The translations under genes and the position numbers were made by a program. 11,514 nt of DNA, taken from the NCBI GenBank assembly GCA_021791075.1, contig JAJYXH010000105.1, positions 1-11,514 of the forward strand. Reading direction: 5' to 3'. The notes below the pieces were generated by a model that was not told the DNA's origin, did no database searches, and saw nothing but the letters and a program-made list of their open reading frames with translations. Below, piece by piece: positions 6,301 through 11,514 of this stretch; positions within the stretch are counted from its first letter, which is position 1, and each line of letters begins with the position of its first letter. This DNA comes from Microcaldota archaeon (lineage in GTDB: Archaea; Micrarchaeota; Micrarchaeia; Micrarchaeales; CABMGC01).

Positions 6301-7401
6301 ATGGCGATGAGGCTTAAGGAAGCGTTAGAGAGCCATAGCCGGGATCATCTAAGGAGCATGCTCACTGTATCACGGCGCCATGAATCAGCTCCTGCACCGA
6401 GCGAGATGAGGCCCGAGAGCGTTCTCGACAGGCTTGTCAGTGAGGGGGCGAGGATTAGGTTCGCCATGGTCGACGATGTCCTCGAGAATAAGGGCGCTAT
6501 ACGCTTTCAGAAGATGAGAGTGAGGTACCTTGAGGCGGGGAAGGAAGGGATGCCTGTGCTGCTTGGAATCCATGGAAGCGGAACCTCAAATGCGGTCAGG
6601 TCGTGGCACAAGAACGTTATCGCACTGGGAGAGCACTTCCATGTAATACTTCCAGACATACCCGGGTTCGGAGAGACAGACAAGAACTTTGGGAGGAGCA
6701 CTGTGGAGTACTATTCAGGGGACTTCCTACCTAAATTTGCGGATGCGATAGGACTAGAGAGATTCAACCTTATGGGAACCTCGATGGGAGGTGCTATCGC
6801 AACAAAATTTACGCTCGACAACCCAAATAGGATCAGCCATCTGGTCAACATATCGGCATACGGATTCAACAGGGGCGACGTTGACTTGATCAGGTACTTT
6901 GGAACGAGGTTATCAAGGCCCATTGAATCACTACAGTCTATGGCCAACACCCAATTCTTCAGCAACCATCCGGAGATGACGTACCCCATAGTCAGGTTCG
7001 TCATGAAGCACATCAGCAAGGAGATGAGGGATAAGATCAGGAGCGGCGAGGATCTAGGATTGACCAATATGAGAGAGTACCTTCAGGAGAAACTCCCGCT
7101 TGCAGAGCTCCAGCTTCTCAAGTCGGAGATAACTATTACAGGTAGGAACAGGACAAACCTTCTTGATAGAGTTCGGCGACTTGGGGATAACGGAGTGCCG
7201 GTGCTCTTCATTGTTGGGACAAGGGATGAACTGGTGAAACCTGACGGTGCTAGGAGAGCGAGAGCGCTGTTAAGTAACGGGATAGCGTTCTTATACGAGA
7301 TAGAGGGGATGGGCCACGCCCCACAGATACACAGGAGCGAAGAGGTAAACAGACTCATTACCGATTTTCTAAACGATGACTACGCGCTGCTTAGGGATTA
7401 G
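6301..7401 (+). CDS. Alpha/beta-fold hydrolase
   Basis: This 366-residue protein belongs to the alpha/beta hydrolase superfamily (esterases, lactonases, C-C hydrolases); the substrate cannot be told from sequence. The catalytic parts are all visible. IHGSGT (90-95) forms the oxyanion hole, DIPGFGETD (119-127) is the strand-4 block, and S161 in MGTSMGGAIA is the nucleophile elbow. D309 in IVGTRDELV is the likely acid and H339 in GMGHAPQIH the base. A helical cap of about 100 residues lies between about 190 and 295. The first 65 residues come before the hydrolase fold and are polar, with no signal peptide, so the enzyme is probably cytosolic. The ATG at 6301 fits a leaderless start from the TATA-like box at 6271-6278. 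Its TAG overlaps the TAA of the convergent second hydrolase by 4 bases. Confidence 0.9.
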   Translation: MAMRLKEALESHSRDHLRSMLTVSRRHESAPAPSEMRPESVLDRLVSEGARIRFAMVDDVLENKGAIRFQKMRVRYLEAGKEGMPVLLGIHGSGTSNAVRSWHKNVIALGEHFHVILPDIPGFGETDKNFGRSTVEYYSGDFLPKFADAIGLERFNLMGTSMGGAIATKFTLDNPNRISHLVNISAYGFNRGDVDLIRYFGTRLSRPIESLQSMANTQFFSNHPEMTYPIVRFVMKHISKEMRDKIRSGEDLGLTNMREYLQEKLPLAELQLLKSEITITGRNRTNLLDRVRRLGDNGVPVLFIVGTRDELVKPDGARRARALLSNGIAFLYEIEGMGHAPQIHRSEEVNRLITDFLNDDYALLRD

Positions 7402-8531
7402 TGCACTGCCGGCTTCGCATCAAACCTGCCGCTGAGTATCATGTGTGCGGCCTCTGCTTGGGCCACAAAAGACCTAGGGTTTGCCACAAATCCAAGGTGG
7501 CTGCAGTTCTTTACTTCTATCTTCATCGACGCATCTTCTCTGGTTGTTGCATCAAACTCCACCACCCCATCACTTCTCGATGAAAGTGTTACAAGCGGGA
7601 CCCCCACGCGATCCTCCTTAAGCCTGCGCGCAGACTCGAGCTCCCTGTGGATGTTGTGAAAGCCGCCCATGGCCATGACCAACAGCAGGTCTGCGGCGTC
7701 GAGCGTCGCGCCAGCCATTATCTTCTTGCGTATATCGCTTATTCCATGGGATAGCCCATTTCCAAGGCCTATCGGGAGGGCCGCAAGAAGAATCATTCGG
7801 GTGAACCCGAATGGGGGTCTTATCGGCGATCCCATCGTCATAACACCGCGTATCAGTTCCTGATGCTCGCTCCCATTCAGCCCCATGAGCAGACCCTGCG
7901 TGCCGCCCCTGCTGTGACCCACTATTAGCACGCGCTGGTTGGTCTCTTCGTATATCTGCTCGATCTTCCTCCGAACCCTCTCTTCTGTATCTCTTGTAGA
8001 GTCGATGTTGCTCCTTATTCCAAATAGCCTTACATCGTAGTTAAGCTTCTCATAGAACTGCCTGAGAAAGATAAACTCGAAGTCTCCGGCAAGAAACCCT
8101 GGAAAGAACGCGACCGGCTCTCCGTTTCCTTTCGGAAGGTCTCTGCTGTCTCTGAGGAGTTTACTCGACATCAGTTCTGCAATCTCCAGAGGGAGCCTCG
8201 CCTCATTCAGAGCAAACGGAGAGTCAAATGATGTAAAGTGCCTGGCAAACTCTACGAAAGTCCCAATGTCCTTCACGGTGCTGGCAGCGTTTCTTAAGAT
8301 CTTATTGCCGAGGTCAGACCCCATCATCCTTCTGATCATAGATCTGTAGAGGTCATCCTCGGTCTCGACCTTCTCAGCAGTCTCTCTTAGCATGCTGGCG
8401 AGCGACCTCTTGTTGTCGGAGAGCACGCTGCTTGTGTGCCGGTCGTTTCTGACAACCTCGAGCAACGGAGCACCCGTCGTATGTACCCTGCCCTCCCTGG
8501 CGGCCCTCCCATTTAACGCACTGGCGCCCAT
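7398..8531 (-). CDS. Alpha/beta hydrolase, lipase/PGAP1-like
   Basis: This 377-residue serine hydrolase resembles lipases and acyl-transfer enzymes with a GHSRGG elbow. PVAFFPGFLAGD (139-150) matches the family's first strand and oxyanion region, and VLIVGHSRGGTQG (201-213) holds nucleophile S207. MGSPIRPP (233-240) resembles the GSP block after the elbow in lipases, SSRSDGVVEF (317-326) offers the acid D321, and CSHLGFVANP (343-352) the catalytic H345. The first 130 residues are a helical, charged region not needed for the fold. No signal peptide is visible, though a hydrophobic stretch (MILLAALPIGLG, 246-257) may touch membrane. It is not a close copy of the neighbouring hydrolase: the elbow differs (GHSRGG against GTSMGG) and the cap is unrelated by eye. 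The start at 8531 is the first ATG in frame; the frame stays open to 8567 without another common start codon. Substrate unknown. Confidence 0.85.
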   Translation of the reverse strand: MGASALNGRAAREGRVHTTGAPLLEVVRNDRHTSSVLSDNKRSLASMLRETAEKVETEDDLYRSMIRRMMGSDLGNKILRNAASTVKDIGTFVEFARHFTSFDSPFALNEARLPLEIAELMSSKLLRDSRDLPKGNGEPVAFFPGFLAGDFEFIFLRQFYEKLNYDVRLFGIRSNIDSTRDTEERVRRKIEQIYEETNQRVLIVGHSRGGTQGLLMGLNGSEHQELIRGVMTMGSPIRPPFGFTRMILLAALPIGLGNGLSHGISDIRKKIMAGATLDAADLLLVMAMGGFHNIHRELESARRLKEDRVGVPLVTLSSRSDGVVEFDATTREDASMKIEVKNCSHLGFVANPRSFVAQAEAAHMILSGRFDAKPAVH

Positions 8532-8589
8532 CCAGATCTCGTCCAGGCTGACTCTGCTCAGCCAACCTTATCAGACCACGACAGTAAGG

Positions 8590-8597
8590 TATTTAAT
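8590..8597 (-). promoter_or_regulatory. TATA-like box for the second hydrolase gene
   Basis: Minus strand ATTAAATA. The expected start of transcription is near 8567, leaving a leader of about 36 bases to the ATG at 8531. That is longer than for the other genes here, so either the promoter or the start codon may be misplaced. Confidence 0.35.
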
Positions 8598-8674
8598 CGT
8601 ATTGTACGAAATCGGCATCCTGATTCGACACGCCTTCTCGCACCCCTAACTCAACATTGAGATGATGGGTTTGT

Positions 8675-8785
8675 GTGACTGATCAGTTATCACCCGCCAA
8701 TGAGGCGAGTGTTGAGGAGGCGTTTAGAGCTGCTCTACAGCAAAGGCTAATAATTGGAACACCCAATCGTTCTATAATACTCTGA
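8675..8785 (+). CDS. Possible small ORF, 36 codons (GTG start)
   Basis: A short open frame begins with GTG and stops with TGA three bases before the GTG at 8788. The product would be acidic-amphipathic at first (NEASVEEAFRAALQQ), then a hydrophobic end (RLIIGTPNRSIIL). No ribosome site or well-placed TATA box is seen, so it may be chance. In its favour, residues 9-29 resemble by eye part of the AbrB-type protein (EAATVSAALEESIRRGLVVGT), which might make it a remnant of, or a small partner related to, that domain. It overlaps the hairpin at 8691-8711. Confidence 0.2.
   Translation: MTDQLSPANEASVEEAFRAALQQRLIIGTPNRSIIL
8691..8711. other. Hairpin in the intergenic region before the polyprenyl synthase gene
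   Basis: CACCCGCC pairs with GGCGAGTG across an AATGA loop, giving seven base pairs with one C/A mismatch. There is no T-run after it on either strand, so it does not look like an intrinsic terminator. It lies about 60-80 bases before the TATA-like box of the synthase gene. The 256-base gap around it (8532-8787) otherwise holds only the two promoter boxes and the possible small ORF. Confidence 0.35.
8773..8779 (+). promoter_or_regulatory. TATA-like box for the polyprenyl synthase gene
   Basis: TATAATA is centred about 25 bases before the ATG at 8800. This supports a leaderless message beginning at that ATG rather than at the in-frame GTG at 8788. Confidence 0.5.
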
Positions 8786-8799
8786 GAGTGGTTACTTAT

Positions 8800-9672
8800 A
8801 TGGACGAGTTGGCTAAGGCGCAGTTGCCTAGGGAGATAATCAGCGGCATCGGGAGAGTGAAGAATGAGATCTCCTCGTTAGGTGCAGATGTCTTCAGGGG
8901 CAATGGACTTTACCGTCCGGTCATGCACCTGCTCAAGAATGGCGGGAAGCTCGTGCGGCCTACTCTGGTGCTGATTGGAGCTTATTTACTGGGAAAGAAG
9001 ACTGATGAGTTTGTCGACATGGCTGTCGCTGCTGAACTCCTCCATGTCTCTTCACTTATACATGACGACATAATAGACGGCGACGCGAAGAGGAGGGGCG
9101 TTGATGCTGTTCACGTCAAGTACGGCAATGAGATAGCCATACTTGCGGGTGATGCGCTCATATCGAAGGCCATTGGACTTGCTGCGGGATATGGAGACGG
9201 CGTTCTGAGGCTCATCTCAAACGCAACGATGGACATGTGCGCCGGAGAGATTATCGATCACGAATGTCAGGAAGAGCAGAGAGTACCTAGCCTTGCAGAG
9301 TACAAGGAGATCGCAAGGCTGAAGAGCGCCTCGCTGATAGCCGCTTGCTGCAGCATCGCAGCGGTGCACTCAAAAGACAGGGGCTCTGCGTCCAGCCTAT
9401 ATGACTTCGGGGAGAAGATGGGCATTGCATTTCAGATGCGGGATGACATAATGGACTTCTCCGCCTCCGAGAGCACAATAGCGGATAGGTACAGGCCCAA
9501 CGTGGTCACGTCGCTCATAAAAGAGTCGTCCATCTCCGAGAGGGAAGCGCTCAGGAGGGCGGCGGAGCTCAACAACAAGTACGTTGATGAGGCAGTTGTG
9601 AGCATCTCCAGAATCAAGGGTTCCGGAGCAGTTGTAAGGTACGCCGGACTGATAAGGATGCCCACTACTTAG
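8800..9672 (+). CDS. Trans-polyprenyl diphosphate synthase (E-isoprenoid synthase)
   Basis: The enzyme condenses isopentenyl diphosphate with an allylic primer to make linear prenyl diphosphates for archaeal lipids or quinone tails. The 290-residue protein (from the ATG at 8800) has GGKLVRP (48-54), the first Asp-rich motif DDIID at 89-93, and the second, DDIMD, at 215-219. These bind Mg-diphosphate. Before the first motif the protein reads HVSSLIHDD: positions -4 and -5 are both Ser. Short-chain and many archaeal GGPP synthases have an aromatic residue there, while long-chain synthases have small ones, so products longer than C20 are plausible (inference). It is somewhat short for the family (about 300-350): after DDIMDF the usual GKP...DLREGK region is replaced by a divergent ADRYRPNVVTSLI. 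An in-frame GTG at 8788 is the alternative start. It ends inside the convergent ubiE-like gene with an 8-base overlap, hinting at a shared isoprenoid-quinone role. Confidence 0.94.
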   Translation: MDELAKAQLPREIISGIGRVKNEISSLGADVFRGNGLYRPVMHLLKNGGKLVRPTLVLIGAYLLGKKTDEFVDMAVAAELLHVSSLIHDDIIDGDAKRRGVDAVHVKYGNEIAILAGDALISKAIGLAAGYGDGVLRLISNATMDMCAGEIIDHECQEEQRVPSLAEYKEIARLKSASLIAACCSIAAVHSKDRGSASSLYDFGEKMGIAFQMRDDIMDFSASESTIADRYRPNVVTSLIKESSISEREALRRAAELNNKYVDEAVVSISRIKGSGAVVRYAGLIRMPTT

Positions 9673-10357
9673 TCCCGGTGATTACGTACCCGACTCCGAG
9701 CGAGAGGGCCCTTGTCCTTACGTTTCTGAAGCCTTTGGACTTTAGGACTGATATGAACCTCTCCTTGTCGAAGGTTGCCAGGCTGTGCCTAAGCCACTTG
9801 TAGGCCTCGCGGCCCGCAAAGAAGCTCACCGGGTACATGAGGACACCAAAGTATATCTCATAGAGAACCCTGTCTATGGTGCCTTCAGGCACGGACATGT
9901 CAAGAAGCGCAAACTTTCCACCTCTTTTAATGACCCTGTAGAGCTCCGAGCAGAACTTATCCGAATCGTCCAGATTCCGAAGGAGGAAGGCCGAGGTTGC
10001 GACATCGAAGGAGTTCGGGGTAAAGGGCATCGCCTCGGCATTTCCGCATATGAAATCTATGTTCCGGAATCCTGCCAGACTCACCTTGCGCCTTCCCACC
10101 TTCAGCATGGAACTGTTGACATCTAGACCGACTATGCTCACCCTCTTTCCCATTGCGCTTGATGTCCTAGCAATCTCGATCGCGAGCTCGGCTGTTCCGG
10201 TAGCTATGTCGAGCACGTTGAACGAGTTCTTGGAAAGCATCGCAGAACGCGCGGCATCCCTTCTCCATAACGCGTCGAGCCCGGCGCTGTATATGCGGTT
10301 TGCAAGGTCGTACCTCTTGTGAATCTTCGTGAACATCTCGTTTATTCTTCTGCCCAT
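9665..10357 (-). CDS. ubiE: UbiE/MenG-like quinone C-methyltransferase
   Basis: This is a SAM-dependent class I methyltransferase; known relatives methylate demethylmenaquinone or the ubiquinone precursor. The 230-residue length matches the family. Family signatures are clear: MFTKIHKRYDLANRIYSAGLDALWRR (8-33, usual form F..IA.RYDL.N...S.G....WR, given here as separate blocks), VLDIATGTAELA (48-59, SAM motif I), GLDVNSSMLKVGRRK (77-91), GNAEAMPF (105-112), AFLLRNLDDSDK (123-134), and RVIKRGGKFALLD (141-153). YKWLRHSLATF (186-196) is the UbiE-type substrate block. Most residues of the signatures are intact, so it should be active. It is convergent with the polyprenyl synthase gene, whose product could supply the prenyl tail of its substrate. 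An aromatic prenyl-lipid other than menaquinone cannot be excluded, since no other quinone gene is in view. Confidence 0.9.
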   Translation of the reverse strand: MGRRINEMFTKIHKRYDLANRIYSAGLDALWRRDAARSAMLSKNSFNVLDIATGTAELAIEIARTSSAMGKRVSIVGLDVNSSMLKVGRRKVSLAGFRNIDFICGNAEAMPFTPNSFDVATSAFLLRNLDDSDKFCSELYRVIKRGGKFALLDMSVPEGTIDRVLYEIYFGVLMYPVSFFAGREAYKWLRHSLATFDKERFISVLKSKGFRNVRTRALSLGVGYVITGTK

Positions 10358-10395
10358 GTATCCACTCTGTCAGTTCAATAATTGTCAGTGTGTCC

Positions 10396-10409
10396 TTAAT
10401 TAATAAATA
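10396..10409. promoter_or_regulatory. Shared AT-rich promoter element (ubiE / antiporter)
   Basis: TTAATTAATAAATA includes the palindrome TTAATTAA. On the plus strand the AATAAATA part is centred about 26 bases before the antiporter ATG at 10430, fitting a leaderless start. On the minus strand the palindrome would give a start near 10374, about 17 bases before the ubiE ATG at 10357. Confidence 0.45.
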
Positions 10410-10429
10410 GAGAAGTCAATTAACATGGT

Positions 10430-11514
10430 ATGGTCGAGGAGTTTCTTGCCCTTGCCATTACGGCATTTGCACTCGGAGTAGCCAGCATAGCAGCTCTCAG
10501 GCTTAAGATTCCTCCGATAGTCGTCTTCCTCGTCATGGGAATGGTGATAGGCACATCGGGCTATCTGGCTCAGAACCAGGAGATAAACTATCTCGGAGAC
10601 CTTGGAAGCGCCCTCCTTCTCTTCGCAATAGGCACCGAGTTCTCTATATACAAGCTCTTCTCCTCTGGGCTCCTCAAGGAGATTAGGGTGGCGCTGATAG
10701 AGCTTCTCTTCTCTTTCATAGTTCTCTATCTTATATTTCAGTTTCTTTTCGGCGCGGTGATCGCGATACTCCTTGCGCTTGCCTTCTCGATAACCAGCAC
10801 GGGAATCTCGCTCAGGCTGCTCCAGGAGCTCAGGCTCACAAAGAAGTTTGACCTGCCGCTGATAATCAAGATAAGCGTGATAGAGGATATAATAGCGGTC
10901 TTCATATTCGCGATCATAAGTTCTGTGGAGATACTCCACAACCAGCCGATAATCGGGATTATGATATCGTTCGTAGTATCGATAGTGCTCTTCGTGGTAG
11001 CGTACGTGGCCTTCTACCTCTTCCTAGACAAGGTCCTCTTCAGGTATGAGATAAAGGAGGAGGATCTCCTCATGCTTGCACTCGGAGTCCTGCTCCTGAT
11101 GGTCTCGCTGTCAGGGATATTGGGACTCTCCACCTCATTCGGGGCATATATCTCCGGAAGCATCGTAAGCACATGGAAGCAGAGGTACAAGAGCATAGAG
11201 AATGATCTGAAGAAGTTCTCATACATATTCATCTCGTTCTTCTTCCTCACCATAGGCCTCAATGCCAGTTTCTTCCAGGTCGACATACCGCTCCTGCTTC
11301 TGATAGTCCCGATAGCCCTGATAGTGAAGTTCGCCGGAGTTTTCCTGGGCTCGTACGCAACCTACAGGGAGTCGAAGCTCTCGTTCTTCACCTCTATAGG
11401 AATGCTCTCGAGGGGAGAGCTTACCCTGATAATAGTCAGCGGTGCGGTAAGCGCTGCGCTCATGCCGCAGAGCTTCCTCAGCCTAGCTGCGGTATCGGTG
11501 CTCTGCGTGATACT
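10430..11514 (+). CDS. Kef-type/CPA2 cation:proton antiporter, partial at the window edge
   Basis: This membrane protein belongs to the CPA2 family (KefB/KefC/NhaS-like), exchanging K+ or Na+ for H+. The 361 visible residues form a chain of hydrophobic helices with the family landmarks: RLKIPPIVVFLVMGMVIG (24-41), LLLFAIGTEFS (62-72), the discontinuous helix FSITSTGISLRLL (119-131), and IED at 151-153 (the transport acid position, family form .DD or .qD). LGLSTSFGAYISG (231-243), FFFLTIGLNAS (270-280) and SRGELTLII (327-335, family form rGEf..v) follow. No signal peptide is needed. The window ends before the C-terminus, so a TrkA-N/RCK regulatory domain, which marks many Kef proteins, cannot be judged. 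An out-of-frame ATG at 10425 gives only a short peptide; 10430 fits the promoter spacing. It probably serves pH or ion homeostasis. Confidence 0.92.
   Translation, partial: MVEEFLALAITAFALGVASIAALRLKIPPIVVFLVMGMVIGTSGYLAQNQEINYLGDLGSALLLFAIGTEFSIYKLFSSGLLKEIRVALIELLFSFIVLYLIFQFLFGAVIAILLALAFSITSTGISLRLLQELRLTKKFDLPLIIKISVIEDIIAVFIFAIISSVEILHNQPIIGIMISFVVSIVLFVVAYVAFYLFLDKVLFRYEIKEEDLLMLALGVLLLMVSLSGILGLSTSFGAYISGSIVSTWKQRYKSIENDLKKFSYIFISFFFLTIGLNASFFQVDIPLLLLIVPIALIVKFAGVFLGSYATYRESKLSFFTSIGMLSRGELTLIIVSGAVSAALMPQSFLSLAAVSVLCVI

Noticed and set aside
8662..8785. C/D-box small RNA
   Set aside because: ATGATGG at 8662 and CTGA at 8679 resemble boxes C and D', but no good C' and D boxes follow at the proper distances.
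8532..8787. tRNA gene in the largest intergenic gap
   Set aside because: No T-loop GTTCRA-type block or acceptor pairing could be found by eye.
10425..10430. ATG at 10425 as the antiporter start
   Set aside because: Its frame stops after 18 codons; the antiporter frame begins at 10430.
10400..10939. Tyrosine- and glutamate-rich 179-residue frame on the minus strand
   Set aside because: It is antisense to conserved helices of the antiporter; its odd composition is the reverse reading of hydrophobic codons.

Overview
This window looks like a stretch of an archaeal chromosome. The evidence is a Sec61-beta translocon subunit, an archaeal-type arginyl-tRNA synthetase, TATA-like boxes about 25 bases in front of start codons, mostly leaderless-looking genes, and GGTGA-type ribosome sites inside the one operon. 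The small compact genes, moderate GC, heavy use of AGG/AGA and ATA codons, and the mTERF-like repeat protein would fit a DPANN lineage such as Micrarchaeota (ARMAN-like). That placement is inference, not proof. No mobile element, CRISPR array, rRNA or tRNA was seen.

Layout, left to right. (1) A minus-strand operon in the order ADP-dependent NAD(P)HX dehydratase (nnrD-type), SAMHD1-like HD phosphohydrolase, argS, with gaps of 4 and 1 bases. (2) Divergent from it, a plus-strand AbrB-type protein with a winged-helix-like C-terminus. (3) A minus-strand protein with four 31-residue mTERF-like repeats, followed by a fifth degenerate region carrying a Walker-A-like string. (4) A minus-strand Sec61-beta gene, divergent from a plus-strand alpha/beta hydrolase. 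(5) A second, minus-strand alpha/beta hydrolase whose stop overlaps that of the first. (6) A 256-base intergenic region with a possible 36-codon ORF and a hairpin. (7) A plus-strand trans-polyprenyl diphosphate synthase, convergent and overlapping with a minus-strand UbiE/MenG-like methyltransferase. (8) Divergent from ubiE, a plus-strand CPA2/Kef-type cation:proton antiporter that runs off the right edge.

The functional threads are housekeeping (tRNA charging, repair of hydrated NAD(P)H, nucleotide control, protein export), prenyl/quinone metabolism (polyprenyl synthase plus UbiE) and ion/pH homeostasis (antiporter). The least understood parts are the repeat protein, the AbrB/winged-helix protein and the two hydrolases. 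From position 4141 rightwards the genes alternate between divergent pairs sharing short AT-rich promoters and convergent pairs with almost no spacer, so there is very little non-coding DNA.
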